Shown: positions 24,802 to 35,728 of the stretch, piece by piece
How positions within the stretch are numbered: position 1 is the stretch's first letter
Layout: the number at the start of each line of letters is the position of its first letter
DNA from: Purshia tridentata
Lineage: Eukaryota; Streptophyta; Magnoliopsida; Rosales; Rosaceae
Direction of reading: 5' to 3'
Length of the DNA: 64,000 nucleotides
Assembly: GCA_003254885.1 (NCBI GenBank)
Contig: QANT01000157.1
Span: 1-64,000, forward strand
Made by a program: the position numbers and the translations under genes
The notes under the pieces: model-generated
Told to the model about the DNA's origin: nothing
Seen by the model: the letters and a program-made list of their open reading frames with translations, nothing else
The model's database searches: none

Positions 24802-27396
24802 GCTGTTTCTCATTCGCGAATTGTAAAAAATTTCTGATTACTTAGAGCATAAGTCTAATTAACCAAACCAGATTAATTTAATTAATCAAGTCTAGCGTTG
24901 ACTATTAACCCATGGGGGTCCTGTTTCCCTGGTTCCAACATGTGGTCATGAAAAGGAGCAGACACATGGCACGAAATGGTTGGAGCAGAAGCCAGGATGG
25001 AGAATATAGAGAATGATAAGTTAGGCAAAGATGAGATTGAGAGTTGAAGAGAAGACCAAGTAAATTGGTTTAAGATCATATGAAAATGAAGATGAAGATC
25101 CTCCATTAATTCGAAAACTCATGGCCTGCCTAACTTGGGATGTGATTGCAGTGATGCCAATATACTATAGACTATATATACACCAATTAATTGCTCCATC
25201 AAATAATTAATTATATAGTAGATTATATTATCTACTTGCGATTATATTGTACGTGGCTTCTTTTTAATTTAATTATTCATGTTTGACAACTAGCCCCATT
25301 TAATTCTTTTCATTTGGATTTTGTTTCCTTTTAAAATTAATTGACTGGGATTTGAGCAATTTGAGCAATCTTTGTTGGCTAATAATACAGCAGAAGTTGA
25401 AGGCTTTTGTTTTGGTTATTGAATATTTGAATTGTAACAGCTAAAACAAATAAGAGCTTCTACTTCAAGTGGTACAACACTTTATGTGTATATATTTTCA
25501 TAATAAGAGTTTGATTATTATGACTATTTAACCAAAGTGTGAAACAATTTTAATTTGGTAATGGGTCACTATGACTATGCTGATTTCTGTCTTTTTTAAA
25601 GAGCTAAAAGGTGATTAGATTAGGGTCATTTTCATTTATCTGAAAGAGATATTGATGATCATTGACTATATATTTTTATTTGACTCTCTACTTAGCAGTT
25701 GATTAATAATTCTAACTACTTAATTACTACTTTAAAGATAAAAAGAAAACCAAAAAGCTAGACAATTGGTTATATCCATCCTTAAACTTACACTTACTAA
25801 TAGTCAAATAAAAGCAAGCTAATAAAGTAATTAAGAAATGATCATTATGTAAAACTATGCGTTGTTTTATATTTTATTCTATATATACATTTTGGTGATA
25901 ATGAACAAATTAATACCCACAAAGAATCTGATATGTAGTAAGCGACATATGTGTAGGCAAAAGTTGAAGCAAGGAAGCAAGAATGAACATTCGACAAAAT
26001 AAATTATAAGTTGTTAAACAGGTATTTTCTTGATTATTAAGATATTGTCATCTTGTAGTGTTGGCTTTTATTTAATTTTTTTAAAATATAGGGTGACAAA
26101 GTGATTGAGAATAGGAGGGAAAGAGACATAAAGGAGCAAAGAAAAAAGGGTTTACAACTCATGTAGTTAACAAATGCTAGTTTAGTGCTTTCCATTAAAT
26201 AAAAAAAATTTAAATCACAGAAAATAAGAAAAGGATATTCCAAATTTGTGCGAGGTTGTAGACTTGTAGGGTGAAGATTAATTATGATAAATATTAAGTT
26301 ATGTTGTTGTGTGTCAAAAAAAAAGCCACAATGAATTTAGGCAGTCAATATTTTGACCATTTGGTTCAACTAATCGAGCAACATGATGACGTCAGAAGTT
26401 CTAGCTGTTTATAAATTACACGAATATATAAATATATATTCTCCAATAATCTAGGCTATCTAGCCAGGGGCAGGGCTTTATAGGCTATATCTTAATTTAC
26501 TCTTTAATTATTCCAAATTTAAAATTTAAAATACCATGATAATGGCCTTACATTCAAAGGACTATTCACAACATTATTCCCTAATAATTGCAATGTGTGG
26601 GGCAGCATATATGCACAAATTGCTTCTAGTGCAAATGTTTACACCAATGCGAATGTCCACGACCGGTCGATCTTCTTTGTTACAGAGGCTGATCTTCGGT
26701 TGCAATGATCGCTGTTGCTTCCTTCCCCGATTTGTGAGGGTATTTTCTCATTTTTTCACCTTATTTCTTTCAAAAATATAAAATGAGTTTAGTTGAGGTT
26801 TTATAAATTACGAAACTAAATCATAACATAAACGTTGACATACAAAGTCCGACTAGTCTGTTGTGCAAAGGTGTGAACATTCGCACTTGAAGCAAATTAT
26901 ATATATAAATTTTAGATAACCAAATGAACGTGAGATGTTGACAAATTAGATAATTAAACCCTAAACCCTACCTGCACATGTATGTGGTAATATGGTTGGA
27001 CAATGTAACCAAATGAAATTGAGATGGTGACAAATCAAATAATAAAATAATAAAATATTAGAGCATATGAAGCCAATTATAATCTCGGGATGGTCAATTA
27101 GCTACCCTTAATATTTCAAGTAGTATATGTGGGATTTCAAGCCTAGCCTTACTGTCTTATGATCATCTGGATTCAAGTTCATTTGTTAGCTTAAAGAACC
27201 ATTTGTCATTTTGCAATTTTTGAGCAAAAGGGACACATTTTCCAATTTCTCTACTTTATTTTGTACTAGTTCATAGTTCCATTAATTCTATGATATATAT
27301 CCTCTCTATTATCTTCTTCTCATACTCATCTCTTTCATCTTATTTCTTTCTTTTGTAGCTATCATCTTTTTAGTCTTGATCTCCATAACTGTTTGC

Positions 27397-27398
<2 letters not shown>

Positions 27399-27436
<38 letters not shown>
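27399..27436. repeat. (GA)n microsatellite
   Basis: About 18 uninterrupted GA units in intergenic DNA. Confidence 0.9.
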
Positions 27437-27437
<1 letters not shown>

Positions 27438-28610
27438 TAAAGCTTTAGCAGTATATGAGGACCTAATTAATTATGATTGATGAAGACATAAAGTGATCAA
27501 TAATTCATCAAGGCAGGTCAATTATACAAACAACATCACCTTAATTAATTCCATCAATTGGGATTGCCCCTTGCTGCAAATATTGCCATAAAAGGTGGCC
27601 GGTGTTCTACCCAAAAATGGCATATATGCAATTCAAAGTACACCACTAGATCTTATAATTTATTGATCGATACACCACTAAATCCTCAGGACTTGTATTA
27701 ATACAAGTAGATTCCTTTCTTGATCTCCTAGCTAATGGCTATTTTAACCCACAAGTTTATATTTAGTTATTTATTCGATTATATAATTCAATAAGTTGTT
27801 TTGGTTTTCAAGCCTAAGTTCCATGTGTGAAACAGCCTAACACTAACATATATGACAAGGAATGAGTACTCAATGTAAAAGCACTTATGGTTCTTCTTCT
27901 ACGCACATTTGTACAGTTACAGAGCTTATTATACTTTGGGGAAGTGGGCAAGACATTTTCTTTGTGCAAGGTCACAATTCGAGCTAATAAATGTTAGAAA
28001 GCCAAAGCAGAAATGACCATCTATAATGACCCTTTTTCAAAGTGTTTCTGAGTCTGTTATTAGGAGCAATTGCCACCTTGAACCAAACTTGGCATGGCAG
28101 AGCCCGACTTTGTTTCCAACCTAAAAGAAACTGTTAACTTGATTCCCATTGCCCTTTTGAAGGGTCAGTCTCTCTAGCTAGTCTCTTTTTTGCACACCAT
28201 ATATCTGACACCACAACAACAAACCAAATCCAGACTAGCTAAGACATTAGACATTCATTGTGTTCAGACTTGATAAGAAAAGCAAAGCCTGATGGCACTT
28301 TTCAAGCGCAGTCCCATGTGATAAAAATTAATCCTGCACAAGGAAGAGTAGTTCAGAAACCATAACCCACTCATTATTTTCTTTCTATGAGGCACCTCAT
28401 CCCCTCCATTTATTGGTTCAAATTTACATATGCAAAACCAAACAAAAGGTGTTCAGCTGTAGTGAGTTTGTGGTTTAGATTTATAGTATGAACAACATAA
28501 GATTCGTATGTAATCAGAGTGTCTGGTAAGAGAACATTACTTTATATTACGTATTTATATATAACTATATAAACACACTGAATGGATGCATTGCGAATTA
28601 AAATTATTGA

Positions 28611-28676
28611 TTTTACTGTGCAATCAATAGTAGTAAGCTATTGGGGTTATATTTACTGTGCAATCAATAGTAGTAA
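28611..28676. repeat. Short tandem duplication
   Basis: A 26-bp unit starting TTTACTGTGCAATCAATAG occurs twice with a period of about 40 bp, ending just before ATATATGG. It is non-coding. Confidence 0.8.
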
Positions 28677-29058
28677 GATATATATGGACCGCTGAAGTCG
28701 TTGAAACTATGAGAGAAGTTAAATGGTCTAGGTCCAGCATAAAACCCAAAACCAAGTCTGGGTTGTGTTGTGAAGATGAGCCCATTTGTTTCTGTTTAAT
28801 GTTTGTCCGCATATCCTTTAATATATATTTTATGGAATAAGTGGCTGGCTGTGTAACTGTGTTAATGTCACACCTTGAAATGTTTAAGAAAAACTCTCAG
28901 TTAATAATTATGACCATTAATCACATTACGCGCCCAAAATCAAACTTGGCACCCCAAGTCTAAGAGAGTGACACTCACTCTGCTCATTACTTCAATTCTC
29001 AAAGCTCTACCTCTTTTCTTCTTTCTCTTCCCACCCAACCCAACAAGCTCAACCATAC

Positions 29059-30495
29059 TTGTTAATCCAAATGCATGACGCCATTTTTCAAAAGGCGCAA
29101 AGGGTTATGTCCCTCTTCAAGCAGTGTACCACCATGAAAGAGGTGAAGCAAATCCATGGCCATATCACCCACACCGGGCTTGATCAAAACCTCTTTGTTC
29201 TCGGCAAGATCATCTCTTTTTGCGCCGTTTCTGAGCGTGGAGATATGGACTATGCGGCCTCGGTTTTTGGCACCATTGAAAACCCAGATGGATTTTCATG
29301 GAATACTATGATTAGGGGGTTTGGGAAGACTAGTAAGCCTCAAAAGGCAGTTGAGTTTTATAAGAGAATGCAAGAGAAAGGAGAGGTAGCTGACAATTTC
29401 ACATTCTCCTTCTTGCTCAAGGTTTCTGGGCAATTGGGTTGTTATATGTTGGGCAAGCAGATACATTGTACTACTCTGAAACATGGGCTGGAGTCTCATG
29501 TCTTTGTGAGGAACACTCTCATTCATATGTATGGTATGTTTAAGGATGTTCAAACTGCGACCCGTCTGTTTGATAAAATACCCAGTCCAGATTTGGTGGC
29601 TTGGAATACTATCATTGATAGTCATGTGTATTGTGGAAAGTGCAAGGAAGCGCTCGACTTGTTCTTAAGAATGCTACAGAGTGGCCTAGAACCTGATGAG
29701 GGCACCTTGGTTGTGACCCTCTCCGCATGTTCTACATTGGGTGCTTTAGATTATGGGAGGTGGGTTCATTCTTATACTGATCATATCAACCTTGGCAACA
29801 TTGTGACAGTGTGTAATTCGCTTATCCACTTGTATGCGAAATGTGGAGCTGTTGAAGAAGCATATGAGACATTCAACAAGATGAAGGGGAAGAACTTAGT
29901 ATCGTGGAATGCGATGATTCTGGGGCTTGCAACTCACGGCCATGCAGACAAAGCTTTGGAACTATTCTTGAAAATGTTGGAGGAAAAGCTTGAGAGACCA
30001 GATGGAGTTACTTTCTTGGGAGTTTTATGTGCTTGTAGTCATGGAGGGATGGTTGATGAAGGAAGAAGATACTTTGATGTTATGAGCAAAGACTATCATA
30101 TTGAACCAACAATGAAGCACTATGGATGCATGGTTGATATGTTGGGGCGAGCTGGTTATGTGGAGGAGGCTTACAGGTTGATAAGGAGCATGCCAATGGA
30201 GTGTAATGCCATTGTATGGAGGACATTGTTGGCGGCATGTCGGGTGCATGGGGATGTTGAACTTGGAGAGAAGGTGAGGAGTCGTCTTCTGGAGTTGGAA
30301 CCAAATCACAGCAGCGACTATGTTCTTCTAGCTAACATGTATGCAAGCGTGGGTCAATGGAACGAAGTTATGAGAGTGAGAAAATCAATGCATGATAGGG
30401 GAGTTCAAAAACCAGAGCCTGGTAATAGTCTGATTGGCGCAGATCCTCATATGAGGTTGGAAATGGACTCAACCGAAGCCTGTTCTGAACGATAA
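29059..30495 (+). CDS. Pentatricopeptide repeat protein, PLS class, E subgroup
   Basis: One intronless frame encodes 478 aa from the first Met; Met-5 (MHDAIFQ) or Met-17 (MSLFKQC) are alternative starts. The typical PLS motif chain is visible: VKQIHGHITHTGL, PDGFSWNTMIRGF, PDLVAWNTIIDSHVYCGKCK, SLIHLYAKCGAVEEAYETF, NLVSWNAMILGLATHG, GVTFLGVLCACSHGGMVDEG, KHYGCMVDMLGRAGYVEEAY. The C-terminus has the E domain (AIVWRTLLAACRVHGDVELG, YVLLANMYASVGQWNEV) and ends soon after PGNSLIG with no DYW deaminase domain. Proteins of this class bind organellar RNA in chloroplasts or mitochondria, usually as the recognition factor for a C-to-U editing site; a separate DYW protein would have to supply the catalysis. 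The RNA target and organelle are unknown. A CT-rich leader precedes the start. Confidence 0.95.
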   Translation: MLIQMHDAIFQKAQRVMSLFKQCTTMKEVKQIHGHITHTGLDQNLFVLGKIISFCAVSERGDMDYAASVFGTIENPDGFSWNTMIRGFGKTSKPQKAVEFYKRMQEKGEVADNFTFSFLLKVSGQLGCYMLGKQIHCTTLKHGLESHVFVRNTLIHMYGMFKDVQTATRLFDKIPSPDLVAWNTIIDSHVYCGKCKEALDLFLRMLQSGLEPDEGTLVVTLSACSTLGALDYGRWVHSYTDHINLGNIVTVCNSLIHLYAKCGAVEEAYETFNKMKGKNLVSWNAMILGLATHGHADKALELFLKMLEEKLERPDGVTFLGVLCACSHGGMVDEGRRYFDVMSKDYHIEPTMKHYGCMVDMLGRAGYVEEAYRLIRSMPMECNAIVWRTLLAACRVHGDVELGEKVRSRLLELEPNHSSDYVLLANMYASVGQWNEVMRVRKSMHDRGVQKPEPGNSLIGADPHMRLEMDSTEACSER

Positions 30496-30817
30496 AATAC
30501 AGAAATTCATTAGTTCTTTGCTGCCTGCGTTATACTGTTACTTGGAAAACATAACTCGATAATTTGGAGCTCAGATATGATTGACTTCCAAGGGCCAAAT
30601 GCATTTCTGAGTTCTGGCTAAAGTCTGGAACAATTTTATTTATAGAATTCCATCTAGAGTCTTTGTTTTGCTTGTGCTTGTGTTAAAGTCTATTGTACTT
30701 GACAAATATAGATATAGACCAATACATTCATCTCATTATTTTTTCTTTGTTTTTTACGTGAGGACATTCATCTCATGCTTTACAGAATAGTATAGTATGA
30801 ATGTGGCTCATGTAAGC
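30496..30817. other. Convergent 3' flanks of PPR and DUF962 genes
   Basis: 322 bp between two converging stop codons. It is AT-rich with several TTGTTTT/AATAAA-like stretches suited to 3' UTRs. No further feature was seen. Confidence 0.6.
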
Positions 30818-32233
30818 TTAAGTGAGTTTCTTTTGCTTCTTGTCCTGCCACTCTCTGACCTCAGCTTCTATCCTTTTTGCCACACTTGCATGAAACCCTG
30901 GATAAGGTTCATAGCCAATGGTTGTTTTAAGAACCTGCATGATGCAATAATAAACGTCTAACTCATCATAGAATAGAGAAACCCAATTTATATGAGATTT
31001 AAGGAAGTTACCTCAAGCAACACAAAGAAGGGCGCCATTAGAAATGCTTGAACAAGGTTGTCCAAAAGAGCTGGTGCTCGTTTCTGAAAAGAAATATTAT
31101 TGTCATAAGTATACTATGTAGGAACATGGAAACAAGGCAAATAGTTCAGAACTACAAATTTAGTCACCTCAAACACCCCATGGCCTATGAACTGTCCAGT
31201 CCAACAGAACAACTGAGCAGCCAGCACAACCTGAATAAGTAATTCATTAGGACTTCAACCTTTTGGAACAGCCTTTCAAATAAAAAGTAATATGGTAGCA
31301 AGCAAGGTAGCAAACCTGAAGGGATAATAATAAAATCAAGGAAGCACAGAAGAATGAAATAAGACATGAAGATAGGAAGTTTTAAAAATTCATAATATGA
31401 GAACAACTGAACAATGCCACAAACCAAGAAACAAAGACACCAGAAAAGTTTCCAGATTGATGTCACTTCAATTCAAGGATACGAAAGCTAAAGAAGCCTA
31501 GCATCAAAGCAAAGCAAGATCAATCTTAAAGTATAGATAGATCCACCTGTGTAAGCCTTTTAGCAACCAAAAAGTACATGAATTATACAGCAGGATATAA
31601 GTTATGTCAATTATAAACAGCCTTAAACTCATCTAACCAGAATCCTAATCCTACAGTAATTTTAAGCTTAAAAGAGAGAAATTTCAATCAGAAAAAACCT
31701 TAGTACGGATCAAAAAAGTGAAACCACCATATCAACAACCCAAAAACAAACAACGCCAGAATGAAAATTACTTATACTCCTAATAAATACATTGAAATCA
31801 ACTAATGAACTCATAAAATTGTCCCCAATAATCAATCCTTGAGGTTACGCCATCACAAACAAATAAGGCATAAGCTGAAAAAAGAGAAGCTTACCTTCCA
31901 TGACAAAGAAAACCCAAGCCGCCTGGCAACAACACTGGCTCCAACCCAGCAGAGAACACAGAGCAAAGCAGCCAAAGACCCAGCTTTCTTATCCAAGCAG
32001 ACATAATATAAAGCATAGATCACAGTGAAAACAAACCCAATATTCAATAGAAAACCATGACTGAACCCAGATGGCAAATTGTACAGAGAAGGTGTGAAGT
32101 AGAAAAGAACAAGAATCGTGAAAAGTATCGGCCACACAAAGAAAGTGTGTATCAAAATGTTAACTGGGTTGCGGTGATATGCACCATAGAAGGCAAAGTG
32201 TTTTTCAAGATCAAACAACCCAATCCCCCCCAT
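30818..32233 (-). CDS. DUF962 / Mpo1-like membrane protein (2-hydroxy fatty acid dioxygenase family)
   Basis: Four exons on the minus strand (31895-32233, 31168-31230, 31012-31083, 30818-30934), all in phase 0, encode 196 aa. I chose the start MGGIGLFDLEKHFAFYGAYH rather than the Met five codons upstream, because plant homologues start this way. The conserved His-rich motif (EKHFAFYGAYHRNPVNILIH) opens the protein, and the second family block (GQFIGHGVFEKRAPALLDNL, then APFFVLLE) crosses exons 2-3. Four hydrophobic segments (for example FFVWPILFTILVLFYF) indicate an integral ER-type membrane protein. In yeast, Mpo1 is an Fe(II)-dependent dioxygenase that shortens 2-hydroxy fatty acids from phytosphingosine. 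The plant role is inferred. It is divergent from RPS28, with under 500 bp between them. Confidence 0.88.
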
Positions 32234-32901
<668 letters not shown>

Positions 32902-33840
32902 TGGGTCTTGTTTCTTCACCAACACCTCCTCTTTAGTTTTTGGCTATTTAGGTTCGTCAATGCCAGTTGTGTTGCCAAGTTATCTTCTTGTTCTTTCAAT
33001 TACTATTAGCGTTACAGACTTGTTTTTTGTGATGGGATTTCTATGTGGAAGTTGGATTTTTATATTCCTAATCTAAATCTAAATTTTACTTTCATTTCGT
33101 ATTGGTTTGAGTTTATAATATTGCCTTTGAGAGTAACATTGATGAAATAAATATGATATGAGATTGCAGTGTTATTTGCTTATCCAAAGATTGTGAAATT
33201 TGCAGCCACATAACAATTGGGTTTGTTGGTTGAATTGTATTAGGCACATTTGATCACATATGAGTAACTCTTTATGAGTTTAGTTTTGTGTTAACATGGA
33301 ACTCTATGATAATTAGAATTAGGATTGATGAATAATGGTGATTGGGAGGAATGCAAGTGATGATCAGGTAGACAGGTGATGGTTTACTCGATAGTTTGGG
33401 ATTGTTGTTGATTCATTTCTTTGAATATACGATCTCTATATATTCCAAGAATGGTTGGCAGTTCTATTATACTTCTGGTTATGGTTCATCCCCACTTTGT
33501 ATCACAAAGATACCACTACGAATTAAATAGTATCAAATGGGGTTCTTGTACATGTGTAACATGTGCGATTGTGTTTTCAGTCATCTGGAGAGCTTGTGTT
33601 TGTCTCTGTTGGTTCGCAGTATGATTCATCTTGCAGTTTTCTAAAGATTTATTTTCAATGTTTGTGTACGGATTATGGTCGCTTGCAATGTGATTATCAG
33701 AGAAAAACAAGAGCCAAACATATGAACCTAAACTCTGATGGGTTATTTGTGGTTTTAGTCAATTCACAAACCCAATCTAGTAATAAATACAATATAAACA
33801 AGGTAGAATTGCAATATAGCCATATAGGTACCAGTGCAAT
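32902..33840. repeat. 3' flank of RPS28 copy 1, arm of an inverted duplication
   Basis: The non-coding sequence from the RPS28 stop to about 33785 matches, in reverse orientation, about 44655-45503. Recognisable shared words include TTGAATATACGATCTCTATA, GGTTGGCAG, and AATAACCCATCAGAGTTTAG read on opposite strands. No extra gene was seen. Confidence 0.7.
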
Positions 33841-33914
33841 TTAGTCGACCTACCAACATAATTAAATTGTACCTCGATAATAAGAACAAATAAGTGATAA
33901 TACGTTTTTTAAGA

Positions 33915-34100
33915 GCCGTGGTGAGTATCGGCCACACAAAGAATGTGTGTATGCGTTGCGGTGATATGCACCATAGAAGGCAAAGTGTTTTTCAAAATCA
34001 AATAACCCACTCCCCCCATAGGAAAGATTTTCCAGGAAAATGAAACAAAGTTGGGTACAAAAAGGATGAACAAGTTTCGTGAGAAACCAGAGACAAAAAG
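33915..34100 (-). pseudogene. Truncated 5' copy of the DUF962 gene
   Basis: The minus strand reads GLFDFEKHFAFYGAYHRNA with a TATGGGGGGAGTGGG start context, matching the beginning of the DUF962 gene at 32117-32340, in the same orientation. The copy has lost about 14 bp after the His motif, so the frame shifts. It also lacks the rest of exon 1 and exons 2-4. The upstream match (GAAACAAAGTTGGGTACAAA) extends to about 34100. It is a broken tandem copy of a host gene. Confidence 0.8.
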
Positions 34101-34161
34101 TGTGAAGAGCACATTGGAAGTATCGTGCGGAACTGAAATAAATTGGAAACAAAACGTGTTG

Positions 34162-34235
34162 TGGCCTATACAGGTCTCGAACCTGTGACCTTCGCGTTAT
34201 TAGCACGACGCTCTAACCAACTGAGCTAATAGGCC
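34162..34235 (-). tRNA. tRNA-Ile (anticodon AAU)
   Basis: A 74-nt cloverleaf on the minus strand. The acceptor stem is GGCCTAT/ATAGGCC with discriminator A. The A box (TAGCTCAGTTGGTTAGAGC) and B box (GGTTCGAGACC) are intact. The anticodon loop CTAATAA has anticodon AAT. No intron is present. A TTTT tract just downstream can serve as the Pol III terminator. Confidence 0.97.
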
Positions 34236-34448
34236 AGTTGATAATGTTGACCAAATTTTTATATTTAGTAATTGATAAATATTTCAAATGGTTGCAATTT
34301 TTTTTGGTCAGTAGAAGGGTGGACGCAAATGGTTCTCTTATCCACTTTCCCTCCAACCAAAACCAAAAACAAAAATGGCAGCTGCTTAGTCTCCCACCCC
34401 GACATTTCAATTTTACTGCTTCTTCTCCTTAACTCATTGGATACATTA
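34236..34448. other. Spacer between tRNA-Ile and NDH-like gene
   Basis: It includes the promoter or leader of the plus-strand gene that follows. No other feature was recognised. Confidence 0.5.
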
Positions 34449-35728
34449 ATGGCAGAAGCTATCATGGGCTTCACCATTACCAGCCCACACATCCATAGCT
34501 CTTCTCTCCAAACAACAAAATTGGACATGATGACTCACATGAACTCATGTACAAGATTGGTAAGACATCCAACCTTCCCTTCTTATTTACTTTTATTACA
34601 GAAATTGCTTGTTATGCTTTGGTACAAAGAAATGCCTTGAATTGCTTTCTTTTGTAGACTAGGCAGTGTTCAAGCTCTGAACTTTTCAGTGGATGGAAAC
34701 AGGTAATAAAGCAGTTCATGAATTTATTAGCCCAAAAAAAGAACATGTTTGGTTTTATAGGATTAGTTCATATGTAACATCATGTCTTAAATATTGTCAA
34801 TAGCTTGAAGCAGGGAGAAAGAGCAAAAGAGCCTCTTTAAGCAAAACAAATGCTTTCCCAGATTGGCCTTTGATGGCAGTTCTAGTTGAACATATTGAAG
34901 GCCAAAGAGACCTTATAACCCACAAATCTATTGTCCATCTCAGTGATGAATCCATAAAGAACGTCTGTAAGTATTCGATAGGGTCTCTGATTACTTAATT
35001 TTTTATTATTTTGTGATGTCATGACAATTTCTTTTTCTTTGTCCCTCCATTTCCTTTTTCGTAGATATTTTTTACATCATGTTCACTTGTTGGGGATGCT
35101 TATTCTTTGGTTCCATGAAGGTAAGATAGTGATCTCACTTCACTCTTTTCTTTAAATGGGCACTTACATTATCATAATTTCATGTGTATAGAGATTATTC
35201 TAAAAGGTATAAGAGCATGTTTTAGGATCCATACTATGACTCAGAGACATACAGGAAAGATGGAGGAGATGGTACTGGCTTTTGGATTTATGAGAAGGTA
35301 CTTAATTATCACTTAATTCATTATTTGCCATGCACTAATTAGTCCCACCATATATGTATATTCAACACGATTTCCACCCTACGAATCAATTCTGATCAAA
35401 GTCTTGAGGACATAGATTAAGAAAAGGGCAATTACTTCTTATATTGAACATTGTCTAGTGACCAACTTACTGAAATGCTTTTTGGCTTGTGTTGGCAATT
35501 CTGTACATGTGGACTTGATTCAATATGAACAATCATTAAATCAATATTGCTTGTCCAGATACTTAATATTTATTATGAATATTGGTGATGGTGATGCAGC
35601 AAGAAGACATAGAAGAATCTGCAAGAGCAGAGTTGTGGAGGGAGGAGCTGATTGAGGAGATAGAGCAGAAGGTTGGGGGTCTGCGAGAGTTGGAAGAGGC
35701 TGGTAAGAAGGAGGAGCTTGTCAAGTGA
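34449..35728 (+). CDS. Probable chloroplast NDH subcomplex B subunit (PnsB5/NDH18-like)
   Basis: Six exons with consistent phases (34449-34559, 34658-34702, 34804-34966, 35065-35120, 35226-35297, 35600-35728) encode 191 aa. The N-terminus (MAEAIMGFTITSPHIHSSSL) is Ser/Thr-rich and suits a plastid transit peptide. A middle hydrophobic segment, YIFYIMFTCWGCLFFGSMK, is one transmembrane helix. It is followed by DPYYDSETYRKDGGDGTGFW and an acidic, charged helical tail (ARAELWREELIEEIEQKVGG). Length, the single membrane span and the DGGDGTG...EDIEE...REELIEEIE pattern fit PnsB5 (NDH18), a subunit of the thylakoid NAD(P)H dehydrogenase-like complex. I recall this from family knowledge and could not test it by alignment. 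The exon structure itself is well supported. Confidence 0.65.

Larger units (their letters stand above)
22181..29058. other. 6.9-kb gene-poor region between NAC and PPR genes
   Basis: The left end is the NAC promoter and leader (several purine-rich and polypyrimidine runs). No coding exon is recognised in the rest. Contents: three CACGTG boxes at 24635-24801, a telomere-like AAACCCTAAACCCTA at 26957-26971, a (GA)n tract at 27399-27436, and a short tandem duplication at 28611-28676. The final 150 bp before 29059 are CT-rich, as in a plant 5' leader. Confidence 0.6.

Noticed and set aside
26955-26975. Telomere-like AAACCCTAAACCCTA
   Set aside because: Only about two units; too short for an interstitial telomere and could be a lone telo-box-like motif.
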